Shown piece after piece: positions 11,480 through 23,749 of a stretch of DNA of 64,000 nt. The notes under the pieces were generated by a model. The model did not search any database. It was given only the letters and a program-made list of their open reading frames with translations, and was not told the origin of the DNA. Every line of letters starts with the position of its first letter. Position 1 is the first letter of the stretch. The stretch is from Narthecium ossifragum. Lineage: Eukaryota > Streptophyta > Magnoliopsida > Dioscoreales > Nartheciaceae. Location of the stretch: positions 24,507,648 to 24,571,647 of the forward strand of contig OY986967.1 in the NCBI GenBank assembly GCA_963920575.1, given 5' to 3'. The translations under genes were made by a program, and so were the position numbers.

Positions 11480-12600
11480 CGTCCCCCTTATCTCTAAATA
11501 GGGGAGAGCTACTGGGCTTCCCTACACGTGGGAGCACCGTTCACCTCCTCATTTGTTATTTTATTATAAACAGGTGAAAGTGAGTCTTTTATTTGAGAAA
11601 TAAAACCCCCCTCTCTCTCTCTCTTAACTTATCTCTATTTATATTAATGATGTAATATAATATTAATTACTATAATATTAATATTATATATTTTTTGTTT
11701 TCTAATATATATTATTTGTTTCTAACATATCTCTAACTATATTAATTACTATCTCAAATTTATATATTATTTTTTTCTAATATATTAAAGTATAAATATA
11801 TCACAAAGATTAATGATGTAATATAATATTAATTACTATGCTTATATGACTATCAAATAATAAATGAATAATAGAAGAAGAAAAGAAGATTGGGGAATGA
11901 GTATTTTAGTGATATAGAGAATGGTTTAGGGAAGCTGATGTAGGGTGTTGTAAATAAAGAAGCTGTTGAATAGGGAAGAAATATATATTTGAATACTTTA
12001 GGGATGATAGATAAGGACATAAGGTTCCCTATCTATCTTCCCTAAAATACTCTAATATATATTACTTCTCTATTTTATGCCAATACTTCTATTAATTAAA
12101 TGCTTAGTTAGCATTTTTTTAATATAAATCAACCTTATAAGGAGCAATAACGGTTACAACTGTTTCCCCTTCTATTAGTTTGTTTATATGTATATTTTTC
12201 TAAATTAGTTTTATATATATTCCTAGATTTACATATAGATATTCCCTAATCTACCTTATAACATGTTCATTTTTCCTAAGTTAGTTTTATATTTTTATGA
12301 CTCATCATCTGAGCCAGAACATTATACACACGTGGTATATAAGTTATTATAGAGATAGTGGGCTGATGTGACGTAAGTTATTATAGAGATAATGGGGGCG
12401 GACAGTTAGCCGTGCCAGGTGGCACGGGCCCATCACCTAGTTAATATATATGGAGTGCTACAATACTCGCCCCACATGTAGGGGAGCACTCTTCATCTCC
12501 TCTATTATAGGGTGCCTGTAGGGAAGCTGATGTAGCCCTGATTTCACCGGCCACCCTATATTTGCCAACCTAAAATAAGGTAGAGAGGCATTTAGGATGG
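11480..12600. repeat. AT-rich MITE cluster
   Basis: The stretch consists of AT-rich DNA with repeated MITE phrases. 11880-12010 resembles 6580-6700 (gagtattttagtgatatag, then aggctgatgtaggg-type text). 12000-12070 folds back on it (TCCCTATCTATC against GATAGATAAGGAC). 12440-12600 carries a related 'ggggagcact...gaagctgatgtag' end pair. No coding potential is seen. Exact element limits were not resolved. Confidence 0.5.
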
Positions 12601-13066
12601 CCTTCTAGCTCCGCTATGCCCGGTTGCAACTTTTACAAAGAATATATTGGTTTAAATAGCTGTCAAGAATTTGAAGGGCTATTCACATAAAATTCCTTGA
12701 TATTTTTTTAAAATAAACTTTTATTCTTTAAAACTTTTTAATATCATATTCGTCCGATCCATAGCTCAGCTTGACTTGGCAACACTCAATCAAGAAACAA
12801 GATGGGACGTGATTCCGGTTCGTCTCCGTTCTAGTGATTCGCTTACTCAAGCAAGGCAGCCGATAAGTCATCGAAAGGTTAGTTTCCCACGTCCCTGCGA
12901 AGCTATAGTCAAGCTATAGTCAATTTCGCCGGCTCCAGATTTCCGGTTTAAAATCTTCTATCTGCTATATATCTTGTCAAAAGGCATCAAAGTCTATAAA
13001 GGCAATAGCATAGATGCTCCAACTAAGTCAAGCATTCCAATAGGTAGGCTATCAAGGCTGGGCTAG
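12601..13066. other. Intergenic DNA of unclear origin
   Basis: No frame of coding character. The part at about 12740-13060 has balanced composition unlike the AT-rich flanks, and its wording is reminiscent of plant organelle spacer DNA. I cannot show that from sequence alone. No other feature is seen. Confidence 0.3.
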
Positions 13067-13195
13067 CATACACTCTTTCAACTAAAATCCAACCGATATG
13101 GCGATATACATTTGTGCTGCGCGTTTAGAATTTTAATATCATACACTTTTTTAACTAAAATCCAATCGATATGGCGATATACATTTATACCATGT
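13067..13195 (+). repeat. Tandem 73-bp repeat split by the CACTA element
   Basis: A unit beginning CATACACT(C/T)TTT occurs at 13067-13139 and again at 13140-13195. The second copy is interrupted by the CACTA insertion, and its remainder (GTTTAGAATTTTAG) resumes at 15614. The uninterrupted first unit serves as an internal picture of the empty site. Confidence 0.75.
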
Positions 13196-13439
13196 CACTA
13201 TAAGAAAAATCACTTATTGTGACCAAAACAATTGCGACTAATATATATTGGTCGCTACTGGTATATTATTATTGACCACAATCACTCTGGTCTCAATAAG
13301 CTATAAGACAACTGTTTTGTAGCGACCAATATATAATGGTCGTTGTTACGACCATTATTTGGTCGCTAAAATTAATTCAATCTATCTGTGACCACCTGTT
13401 TGGTCGGTACAGCTTAACTAGGAATTTTTTGCTATATTA

Positions 13440-13920
13440 AATATGCTAATGGCTCTTTTGCAAATGCCTAATAGAATAAACCTAATCCCGATCTCTCGTT
13501 TCTCTTACTCCCTAGCTCCATCGTCCCAATCGCTTCTCCTTTCCCGTCCTCGTCGCCGAGCCGCTCCGCCCTCACACCCGTCACCTCCGACGCCGGTGCC
13601 GTGGTCTCGCTACCCCGGCCAACCCTAATCCAACTCGGAGAGATTCTTCGATGTGGTAATCCCGATCTCGACACCAAGCCGCTCCGCCCTCAAACCCATC
13701 ACCTCCGGCTGCTCTTGGCCGCAGATTCCTTCTGCCTTCCTTGCGGCGTTCTTGCCACCGGCTTCGCTCACACCACCGGCTGCTCTTGGCCACAGGTTCC
13801 TTCTGGCTTCCTTGCGGCACTCTCGCCACCGGCTTCCTTCTAGTGCTCTTGCCGGTGATTGTCCTATTTATTTTCCTTTCCTAGTTATATCTTCTATAGA
13901 TGCTATGGTATTGAACTAGT
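13440..13920 (+). other. Possible captured gene fragment inside the CACTA element
   Basis: GC-rich, exon-like DNA in an otherwise AT-rich transposon. It has a partly repeated phrase ('cggctgctcttggcc' near 13706 and 13779) and a splice-donor-like edge near 13856 followed by T-rich intron-like sequence. Short frames are open on both strands and no domain is recognisable. Confidence 0.3.
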
Positions 13921-14944
13921 TTTGTTCTTAGTTAAATTTTCTTTTTCCTACATCTTTCATTGATTCTTTTCATGTGGTGTGCCGAGCAATCAAAACAGAG
14001 GCCATTGATCTATTTAATGCATTTTCTTTGAATTTACAGTATTTTGTTGATACTTTGGCATGACTTTGTATCTATTTCATGCATCTTCCTGTATTTTTCC
14101 TACATCTTGAGGATGATTTGATTTAATTCTTTCGATTTCATCAGGACTACTCTGTTTTTTTCTCATAAGAACATGACTTTGTGTAGCATTAATACTTCTC
14201 GTGATGTAAAATTGTACTTTTTGTTATGTTTATGTCTTGATTCAATTCCATTTATATGTGGGGTTGTCCATTGTTTTTCGATTTCTGTTTAGACCTTTAC
14301 CTTGTCTTGTTAGTGGAGTTAGATTTCATGTTTTAATAGGCTTGCTAGTAGGGTTCCTCGCGATAGTCAGGAATGTCATTCTCTATTTGTAGTTTCTCTA
14401 AAGGTTGAAAGTTTGAGCATATCAGTTATGGTCCTTTCTAATTGTCATAAGAAAACAACTTATGTGTATAGCCTTTTCGAACCCCATTTCATGGATCTGG
14501 TTGCTGTTTACTGTCCATTAGTGCTGTTGGGTTATCTCAAGCCTAATGCTAACAGATGATAATGTTTTTCACCCATGGCTTAGCTTGGATTTACTAAATT
14601 GAGCTGATTGAAGTCCTTTTCTTTAATCTGATCAAATCTATTCCAGTTGAATGAATTCAACCTGGTTGAATGAGCATTACGGTCATTTTAGATTCAAAAT
14701 GTTTCTGCTGTTGATTTTGATTTTGGGAGATCGGAAAGAGCAGGGGTCATTTTAGATTCAAAATGTTTTTTTTTTTCTTGCAGTCCGATGCTAATTCTAA
14801 TCCCTCTTAAAGAACACTAATATTTTAACACCACGTTTTGGTCTCTCGACTGAGGCTGCTTGGGGACTATCATCACTCCACTCGCATTGCTTTTGTAGAG
14901 TTTGTTAATGTAAGTATTATCTTGCCTTGTGGTTTCAAGGCAAA

Positions 14945-15350
14945 CTAGCGACCACACATATGGTCGCTATTGAACTCATTTGACTTTTTTGCGACCAATA
15001 TATGGTCACAATTGATCATGTTGTGACCTTCGGAATCAAAGTAGCGACCAGACATATGGTCGCTATTGAACTTATTTGACTTTTTTGCGACCAACATATA
15101 TTTTTTGCGACCAATATATATTTTTTGTGACCAACAATTGATCATGTTGTGACCTTTGGAATCAAAGTAGCGGCCAGACATATGGTCCCTATTGAACTTA
15201 TTTGACTTTTTTGCGACCAACATATATTTTTTGCGACCAACATATGGTCGCAATTGATCATGCTGGTGCCCTTCGGAATCAAAGTAGCGACCAGACATAT
15301 GGTCGCTATTGAACTATTTATTGCGACCAAATTAGAGTGGTCGCTATGAG
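14945..15350. repeat. Subterminal tandem array of the CACTA element
   Basis: Three diverged units of about 117-126 bp. Marker GTAGCGACCAGACATATGG (or a one-base variant) begins at about 15041, 15167 and 15284. Each unit carries several GCGACCA/TGGTCGC motifs, often arranged as small palindromes around CATATG. A 117-codon open frame across it on the minus strand is a by-product of the repeat. Confidence 0.7.
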
Positions 15351-15613
15351 TTGGTACCTTTAGCGACCAACATGTTGGAGTTTAATGCGACAAAAAAGAA
15401 GACCAATTGCGACTAAAGTTGGTCGCTGATACGTAACCTTTTGCGACCAACTTGACTTGGTCGGAAAGTACTAGTTGTGACCACTTATTTTTGACCACTT
15501 GGCGACCAAACGAAAATGGTCGCTAAAGGCCATTTCAGGGCTTTAGCGACCATATTGTGCACTTTTTGCGACCACTATAGTGGTCGCTAAAAGTCTTTTT
15601 TCTTGTAGTGTGT

Positions 15614-15781
15614 GTTTAGAATTTTAGGAGGCGTTTGGTTACACAAATCGCTGGTGCAGGTGCATCATGGGATGCATGCATTGGTCATCCAATACTGGTG
15701 TTTGGTTTATCTTTGGAATCATATGATGCAACATTATTTATATAATGTTCACATTAAAATTATATATATATATATATATAT
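15614..15781. repeat. MITE fragment ending in a (TA)n run
   Basis: GGCGTTTGGTT..., 'gggatgcatgcattgg' and 'gtgtttggttt' are shared with 44250-44350 and 46826-46940, so this is one more member of that MITE family. It ends in a TA microsatellite at about 15757-15780. Confidence 0.6.
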
Positions 15782-15859
15782 GGGAGCGTTCCGCTCACAC
15801 ATCCTTCAACACAGCATTTGACACCAAATCTGAACCCTCCATATCAGCCTTGATCAAAG

Positions 15860-16760
15860 GCTGAGATTAAACTAAAAACCCAGCCCTAATAAGTTCTCTC
15901 CCACTGTCTCCCTCTCTCCCTCTCGCGTCCCTTCTCCCCCGTGCGGTCTCTCTCTCTCTCTCTCTCGCATCCCTTCTCCCCTGCACCCACCCCGACCGCG
16001 CTGCCCTCGACCCGGCCGCCCTCTCCCTCGGCCCGGCCGCCCTCTCCCCATTGCTGCCCCTCCCCTGCCGCGCCGCCCTCGACTCGGCCGCTCTCTCCCT
16101 CCGCCACACCACCCACGACTGCGTGGCCTCGCCGACCTTGCCCCCTTGCTACCCCTACCCTTCCGCGCCGCCCTCGACCCGGCCACCCTCTCCCTCGCCC
16201 GCACCACCGCCGCGCCACCCTCTCCCTCGCCGACTGTGCCCCCTTGCTGCCCCTCCCCTGTCGCGCCCCACGCTGTGTGCCGCCCTTCCCCGATCCCATC
16301 CCGGCCTCCTCTCCTCTCCTCCCTGATCCCGGCCTCGCCTCCTCGCCCCTCCTCTCCAACAACGGCTCACCTCCTCTCCGACCTTCCCCGATCCCGATCC
16401 CGGCCCTAAGTCCCCATTCCTCTCCAACAACGGCCCCTCCTCTCCAACCACCGCCGCGCCACCCACGACTGCGTGGCCTCACCGACAGTGTCTCCTTGCT
16501 GCCCCTCCCCTGCCACGCCCCTCCTCTCCGACAACGGCTCACCTCCTCTCCGACCTACCCCGATCCCGTTCCCGGCCCTAAGTCCCCATTCCTCTCCTGC
16601 GGTCTCTCTCTCTCTCGCGTCCCTTCTCCCCCGTGCCGCCCTCGACCTCCGCCGCATCACCGCCGCACCACCCCGCGACTGCGTGGCCTCGCCGACCGTA
16701 CCCCCTTGCTGCCCCTCCCCTGCCACGCCCCACGCTGGCAACCTTCGTCTCTCCGTGGAT
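15860..16760. repeat. CT/GC-rich degenerate minisatellite block
   Basis: The sequence is built of shuffled phrases such as GCCGCCCTCGACCCGGCC, CCCCTCCCCTGCC and 'cgactgcgtggcctc', repeated many times with irregular spacing, and includes a (TC)n run at 15948-15966. Very long frames are open on both strands because stops are rare in this composition. I regard them as non-coding. Confidence 0.6.
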
Positions 16761-17240
16761 GCACCATAACTCCTCGCCGGCTTCGTACGAGTCGACCGGG
16801 CTGACAGGCATTGAGCTGCTGGCACGAGTTCCGCTGCTGCCAAAGAATTGTTCATGTTTGATCTGCACCAACTGAATTGTTCTGCCCATCAACAGCCTCA
16901 GACATAGTTGAAATGTGTTATTCTGGAAAATTATTGACTGCCACCATATTGCAAGATGGAATTGTTCTGCCCATCACTGGATGTTTTTTTTTCTTTGTTG
17001 CTGGTGGATGGTGTAATTTCTTTGTTGTGGATGCTCTTGGCTGTTGGAATTGTTTTTGTGGATGGTGTAATTGGATTTTTATTTTCCTTGTTGCTGGTAT
17101 AGAGTGGTTTGTTGCAACAATTCCATTGCAAGTAATGTGATTTGCTGTTGGAAGTGATGCTTTTGGCTATTGGAGTTGTTATGTTGTGGATGGTGTAATT
17201 TCTTTGTTGGGGATGTTTTGGTAGTTCATTTATGATCAAA
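16761..17240. other. Intergenic DNA up to the LINE insertion site
   Basis: T-rich sequence with short repeated phrases (ATTGTTCTGCCCATCA near 16876 and 16960; 'tggatggtgtaatt' three times). No gene seen. It ends at the LINE target-site duplication 17241-17255. Confidence 0.5.
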
Positions 17241-17946
17241 TCTAAATTGCATCCAAGGTGGTTACATCGGAGATCCTCTGGTCCCTGGGGTGTATATCTG
17301 TTCCTCTCTACTCCTTTTGCGAGTTTGATGTTGAATCGCCGATCCACCTCTTCTTCCTCTGCCCTTTCTCGCGGGATGTTTGGGATCTGGTAGCCTTGGG
17401 CCGGCTTCGCCTTGGTTCGATGGAGGATTGTTGGTCTCTTTTTTCATCATCGGCGCGTTGTCGGTTGGCGGAGGATAAGACCTGGGTGGGTTATACGTTG
17501 TGGTGGCTTTGGAAGAATCGCAATGCTAAGGTCTTTAACAAGCATCCTCTTCCGGCTGATAGGCTTGCTCGTCTCATTTCCAGGCAAGTCAAAGAATTTA
17601 ACCTCTCAAATTTTCCTCGGGCTTTGTCTATTTCTGGAACCCCGGCGGCCTCTCCGGTCATTCGGTGCGATGCGGCAGTTCGAGGTAGGAGGGCGGGGCT
17701 TGCGGCGGTTTGTTTCCCGAATGGGTCTTCCTCGTCTTGGAGCTGGGCTGCGAGGAAGGAGGTCGGATCCGTCGTCGAAGCGGAGATTTTAGCTATGCTC
17801 GGAGGGTTAAGGGAAGCAAAGCGCAGGGGGATCCAGAAAGTGGTTATGGAGTCTGATTCGCTTTTGGGGATCGGCTTTGTATCGGGACGTATGGCTTGGC
17901 CGCAAGATCTTGCTGGAATTCTCCTTCCTATCTGGAGAGTTGCTCC

Positions 17947-19536
17947 TGATACGACTTGAAAAGTGTCGTGGCTTAACAAGTCTGACCAAAATTACAATAC
18001 ATTCCGGTGCTCTACTTTAACTACTAAGAACTAGTAGATAGTGGAGAGTCCGAGTCGAGTCCAAAGGTATTTAAGGGATTGAAATCGAACACTTAGCAAA
18101 TTTCCTACTAATGAGTTGAGAAAAGATTGCAGGTTGAAATTAAACTAAATTTATACTAAAGGATTTATGAATATGAGAGAAAGGACCACAGGATTCTTAA
18201 TCAGTAACTAAGGATCTACCAAGTCTTCCTAAGATCAGGGTATGCAAACACGATGAATGCTTTCCTAAAAGTTGATAAGTGAATGGCTAGTTCACCTTAT
18301 CACTCAACAAGTTCTGTTTAGGATTCCTTGTTGCCGATAACAATTATCTAAATTCAGTGACCGAATGATTAGTTACGTTCACTGCTAATGAACCCTCTTA
18401 TTAGGATGAATTCATCGCAAAGAATAACATAGATATGGATCTAGGTGTAAGATCGAGATGACTTCGCATCTCGATGGCCGAAACTACAAAGGTAGGATGT
18501 ACGAAGGATTAGGGATGGAACGTAGTGGGACTAGCACTACTATAGTGGGACTAGCACTGCTATAGTGGGACTAGCACTATACAATCCCTAATCACGAAGA
18601 AGATTTAATCCGAAATACCATGGGACTAGCATGGTCCTCTTATTTGGATGAATCCAATTCAAGCCCTAACATACACAAGCTCTAGAATCAAGTGCAAGCA
18701 AGAACAATCCATACATCCAGCAAGAAATAAACACCAAGATATACGAAAATAGAATCAATCCATAAAAGCCAAATAATCATGTATACAAACCCTAGATCTA
18801 AGAAATCCCTAGTAAAAACCCTAGTTACATCATAAGAATCTCATGGTTAGGGTTTTAGTTACTCATCTTCAAGGGGTGATCCATCGGTAGAAGTTGATGA
18901 TCTCCTCCCGCTATGGATCTCCTCCAAAGAATCGTCGAATAAAAGATGGAAAAAGATAGGAAAACTCTCTCCAAAAATGTCTGGAAAAAGCCCCCCAAAA
19001 ATCCCTAAACAATGACTACTCCATGAAACAACCTCCCACGGATTAGATCCGAGCCGTCGATTTTTGCCTCTGGCCGAGTCGGATCGATCGCGCTCTTGGA
19101 GTTGGATCGATCCGACTCCTAAATTTTTGGTAACACCCGAGCGGGATCGATCGGGTCATTGGAGTTGGATCGATCGTGCACATGTTGTTACACTACGGCC
19201 TGTGACGGATCGATCGTACTTGTCAAGTCCGATCGATCCTTCCATTGTTGTTACGCTACATCCCGTGCTGGATCGATCCGTCTTGCTGGGTCCGATCGAT
19301 CCGGCAGTTGTTCATTGTCCCGTCACTGGGTGAGTCGGATCGATCGCTCCTGTTGAGTCTGATCGATCCAACTTGCCAAAATCGCCAGAACACTCTTGTT
19401 TTAGCTCCAAAGTTGACCTAACTCGTAGCAGGGTATGTTATACCTGAAATGGAATAAAAGTAGTTAGTCCAGCATTGCTCGGGGCCCAACAAAGCCAAAT
19501 TACAATGGTGTTTTGTGCACTTTTCAAGTCTTATCA
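17947..19536 (-). repeat. 3' LTR of the outer Athila-like element
   Basis: 1,590 bp, TG...CA on both strands. The adjoining internal side (19537-19548) reads, on minus, as the G-rich polypurine tract AGTTGGGGGGTG. Bases 19216-19536 match 39279-39599 over exactly 321 bp with about a dozen differences by eye. That makes this element older than the one nested within it. Confidence 0.85.
19081..19369. repeat. Array of paired GGATCGATCC palindromes in the outer LTR
   Basis: Ten GATCGATC palindromes start at 19081, 19104, 19144, 19167, 19207, 19230, 19270, 19293, 19337 and 19360. Within each pair the spacing is 23 bp every time. Pairs recur every 63 bp (the last step is 67). Sequence between the palindromes is largely diverged. 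The last part of this array is repeated in the partial 5' LTR at 39296-39430. Confidence 0.9.
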
Positions 19537-20089
19537 CACCCCCCAACTTGATCTTTGCTAGTCCTCGAGCAAAGCAAACAAAAATTTAATATTAAAGCAG
19601 TATATCTAACTAGCCGCTTTCATAGGTCTCACGATTACACTTAGCATGTGCAACAAGCCTTTAAACCCCTGAGTGGCCCCAGTGGATGAGTTATAGTCTC
19701 CTGAGGGTTTACAGTGATGACACCCACAAACATCTATAAATCCCCTTTAACATGCCATCAGAACTCCATTATAATACTCATTAATTCAAATGCACTAAAC
19801 AGAATCACTATCAATGAGAATATTCTTCAATCCATAGTCATATAAACATAAAGTAAATAAGAACCAATCAAAGTATAGTTCCAGCACTTCAACATATTTA
19901 ATCATGGTTCAAAAAAATAACTTTGATTCTCCAGTGTGTGTATTTGGTTCCACATGTGTCAGAGTATCCATTATATCCAAACATTCCACCAGTCAAGGTC
20001 ACAATTCTAAGCAAGCACATATTTTCCACTTACCACGTAACAATCTCTGTCCTTTTTTTCTTCTTTTTTTTCTTCTTTTATTTCTCTTT

Positions 20090-20340
20090 TTTCACAAGGG
20101 TCTTCAACCGTTTTACGCGAACAACACACCTTCTTAGGCACATTGCCCGGTTACTAAGTATGAAGTCCCTTTTTCTTTTCTGTTAGGACAATCAACCGTT
20201 TTACGCTAACAACATGCTGGTTAGGCACCCTGCCCGGTTACTGAGTTGAAAGTCCTTTCTTTCAGTGTTAGGCAATCCAACCGTTTTACGCGAACAACAC
20301 GCTGGTTAGGCATATTGCCCGGTTACTAAGTTGAACCCCT
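20090..20340. repeat. Tandem 85-88 bp repeat in the element's 3' region
   Basis: Three units, each with ACCGTTTTACGC(G/T)AACAAC (starts about 20107, 20195, 20280) and TGCCCGGTTACT. They are preceded by a strong T/C-rich tract (20050-20095). This lies between the env-like ORF and the 3' LTR and is non-coding. Confidence 0.75.
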
Positions 20341-21364
20341 CCACTTTGCACACACATATACTTTTTGCGGACAGAAAACTGTATGTATCCAAGTATCTTC
20401 TGTGACATGTCCTAAAATCATAGATCTATCCTAGTTTCATGTTCAGAATCTAACTTCAACTCATCCACATGTGAAAGTGCTCAAGTGTAATAGGATATGT
20501 CAAGTTATCCCTAAATCATGGTAAAAGTGTTAAAGTACAGAACTCATTTCATGCATAGTTAAATTTACTGAATTTTATGTGACATATGAATTTCTGAATA
20601 ACTCATTGAATAATATTCTAAATGATGCATCTTCATCAATAACCATCATAACTTCCTTCGTCTGACACGTTATAAGGGATGTATAAAATTCGGTTATCAT
20701 AAAATCAATAACTATGAATTCCTAGAATTCTACCCCTCAACTTAAATGTAATTGTCCCCAATTACACTACTAAGTTATAAAAAGAAAGCAAAGAATACGG
20801 GATAGAGATAACCTGGGATGCTTCATACGAAAAAGTAACCTTGAGGATAAAAAGAACGACAGATTTGCAGATCAAGGTTAGGCGTGAAAAACCAAGTAAT
20901 GGCAGGATGGCACCCAGCTGTGCAGGCACTATCAAATATACCATGTACGAGCATAGAAGAAATACCCCAGGAATGCATTTATGGAAAGTAAAGAATAAAC
21001 AAAAAAAATTGGAGAAAAATTGGGCAGCATTCCCTCTATTTATGCAGTTAGCCCAAGGGTTGTACAATCATTCAACACAATGATAGAAAAAGAAAACAAA
21101 TTATCCTGAGCTTCCACCTGCAACAGCAATAACAAACACAAAAGCATCCTCCCATACAGGTATAAAATGGCCCACGCAGCCCCTCTCACTCCCGGGGAAC
21201 ACCCCCCATAGCCAAAAAGTCAAAAGATATATAACAATAATATCATGGCTATACAAAAATGTAGTCAGCAACCGACAAAAGTCAAAGCAAAACATGCCAA
21301 CACACGGCCGTAGATGCAAGAAACCTAAAAGATTTACAGGAAAACCAAGCAAGCATCTAAGGAC

Positions 21365-22846
21365 TCAAGGCGGAGGCAGGGACCCAGAAAAGGATAACGG
21401 GCGATAAGGTACGATAGCAAGCACTGGCGGAGGAGGATGCAGATCGTCGAGACGCGTACGAACGTACGAGAGGTCCGCCCGGATGGACGAGATGTCCGCC
21501 TGGAAGGCTGCATCTCTCGCGTCGACAGCGTCCAAGCGCCGGTGTAAGCGTGCCAACCCAGCGCTAAACTCTCTGTACATCTCACCCAGTGTAGGATGTT
21601 CGACCGGCCCGTACTCTGGTGCATGATGCGCGCGGCTGGGACGCGGCTGGCGGAGAAAAACGCCGGCCCTCCTCATGTGGCCGAGGACCTTGCTCTTGGT
21701 GGCAGAACCAAAGTGTGCCGCCTTAAGTGCATTAGGCGACACGGTCGGCTCCCCCTCTGGGACGTGGCCCTGGCACTGTAGAACGGTGGAGATAAGCCGA
21801 GGATGTGGAAAGGCGGCGTTGTCGTAACTCGGCCGCATCTCCAGCACGGCTCGCCGATAGAACTGGGCAACGTCCTCTAAGATCATCTATGGAATACTCA
21901 TCGCCCAATCCTTGGCCAACAACCACAACATGTGGAGCCAATCCCCGGTCCGATACTGATCATGCCCCATCTGGAAGACATTCCGGCGCAGCACGTCGTC
22001 TACCAGCCACATGTGCGCCGGCAGCTCGGCGTGAGTAAACGTATTGGTGTGCTGACGGCCCGGATGGAGAAAAAGGCAGGGAACTAACTCATGGACATAC
22101 ATCTCATCGGGCGTCGCTCTGTGAAGGCCGGGACAATGTTTAGGAATTAACAAGGCATCGCAGACGCCCCGGAGAGTCAAAGATACCTCGACACCATCGA
22201 TCATGGAGGTGAAGCCCCGGGGCGCGTACTTGTGGGACGTATCCGTGTCGCGCTCGTCGCCAAAAGGAACGGGCTGCAAGTTCTGATAGAACATGCAGAC
22301 CAGTCGAGGGTACACAAAAGTAGACAGAGTGCACATCGGTAGTAGACCCCCGCGCTCGAGGGTCGTGATCGAGTCTTGGGCATGCTCGATTGTCCGGAGG
22401 AAGTCGACGTCGAAGGTGTATTCCATATTAAACTCACGGATCCAGCGAGGATGGAGGCTGCGGACATCGGTCGGAGCAGTCGACAGCTGGGACTTCTTGC
22501 GCTTGGTTTGCCATCGGGGTGGTTGGGAAGAGGACGCAACAACAGCCGCCTTCCTCTTGCCGGACGAAGGAGTAACCGCAGTCGAAGAAGCTGGTGGTGC
22601 TCGCGAGGCCCGGATCGGCCGTGACGGAGGTGGAGAAGAGGAAGAAGCCGGCGAAGAGGTGGAAGTTGCTGGAGAAGTACCCGTCGGAGCCGCAGTTAAG
22701 GATAGCCGTCTGGCGGGAGACGTGGAAGAGGAAACGGCGGCGGCTTTCCCTTTGCCGCCGAGGCCCTTACTGGTGACATTTTTTGTGCGCACCATGGTAG
22801 GGGTGGACGACGACGAACGGAGCCGGAGACGCTCGACGGGAAGCAA
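21365..22846 (-). pseudogene. Env-like / 'putative plant transposon protein' ORF of the Athila-like element
   Basis: One continuous frame of about 493 codons is broken by a single TAG at 21887-21889. A likely start is the Met at 22795 (MVRTKNVTSKG). The N-terminal part is a basic, Ser/Pro/Ala-rich tail with KRKAA and KRKK clusters. The middle (about 22430-21890) has the pattern of the plant transposon protein domain found in the extra ORF of Athila elements (FVYPRLVCMFYQNL, then SLTLRGVCDALLIP). The C-terminal part is a helical stretch (HRRLDAVDARDAAFQADISS). I see no clear signal peptide or fusion-type membrane segment. The biochemical role of this ORF is unknown. Confidence 0.6.
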
Positions 22847-23041
22847 GTGATCGCCGCAAATGGTGTGAATGGGATGTGAGGAAACACAGCGAGGTCGTGA
22901 GTGGGAAAGGGGGTTGGAGAACGGTAATGGAGAATGGTAGAGGACGGGGATGGGGAGGTTGTGCCGGAGACGAGGCCACGCACCGGCCAGAGGTGAGAAC
23001 GAGGATCGGTGGCGTCCGAGCGAAACGGAGGGGAGAAAGCT

Positions 23042-23706
23042 GGATCAATCGAAGGGAGATAAGTGCCCTTGGATCGATCGAACCCTGATTATAAATCCCA
23101 ACATACCGCGACTTCGATCGATCCGTCCGTCGGGGTTGGATCGATCGGAGGCCACGTGGCAACATCGGGTGTGCTCGGCTGAGAGAGTAAATAAGTAGGC
23201 CCGATCAATCCAACATGATTAGAAGGATCGATCCTCCTGACCCAACTAGACTCATTGAGAAGGATGGATCGACGGATCGATCGGACGGTCACTTGTCAAA
23301 AACACCACGCTCTGTCACCAATAAATACCCATCTCGGATCGATCGGACACGCTAGGACGGATCGATCCTACGCTCGCAAATAGTTTCTCACATTGACGGA
23401 GAGATAGAAGGATCGATCGGAAGGTGTAGTGCCAAAAACACTACGCTCTGTGACGATTAAATTAACAAGTCGGATCGATCCCGCTCCCAAGACCCGATCG
23501 ATCCAACTATTGCAAGGAATAAAGCAAAGACGGAGGGATAGAAGGATCGATCGGCAGGTGGAGTGGAGAAAACACATCGTTCTGTTAAGATTAAAAACTC
23601 ACCTCGGATCGACCGGACAGAATGGGACGGATCGATCCACCTAAGGCCCGATGAAAATTATGTGACTCAAAGACGGATCGATCCGTCTCTGTCCGTCAGA
23701 TCGATC
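23042..23706. repeat. Second field of paired GATCGATC palindromes
   Basis: Within the 3' region of the outer element, just upstream (element sense) of the env-like ORF, GGATCGATC(C/G) and one-base variants recur in pairs. Examples are 23115/23138, 23202/23225, 23336/23359, 23472/23495, 23606/23629 and 23675/23698, each 23 bp start to start. This is the same spacing as in the element's LTR. Confidence 0.85.
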
Positions 23707-23749
23707 GGTCTCAACGAAATGTGCAAAATCGCATAATAAACCTGGGGAT

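Larger units (their letters stand above)
13196..15610. mobile_element. Non-autonomous CACTA (En/Spm) transposon
   Basis: The element begins CACTATAAGAAAAAT and ends in the reverse complement of CACTACAAGAAAAAA. It is bounded on both sides by the 3-bp target duplication TGT (13193-13195 and 15611-15613), the hallmark of CACTA elements. Subterminal regions are filled with the short motif TGGTCGC/GCGACCA in both orientations, the kind of motif bound by CACTA transposases. No transposase is encoded. A GC-rich exon-like block lies at 13440-13860. The length is 2,415 bp. Confidence 0.93.

Noticed and set aside
15941..16804. 287-codon plus-strand and similar minus-strand open frames
   Set aside because: The region is a degenerate CT/GC repeat with frames open on both strands. 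There is no recognisable protein.
19081..19369. Regularly spaced GGATCGATCC array as a CRISPR
   Set aside because: The repeat is a 10-bp palindrome with alternating 13-bp and about 30-bp spacers, inside a plant LTR with no cas genes.
22293..22850. 185-codon plus-strand frame opposite the env-like ORF
   Set aside because: It is the antisense shadow of the minus-strand ORF, with no domain of its own.
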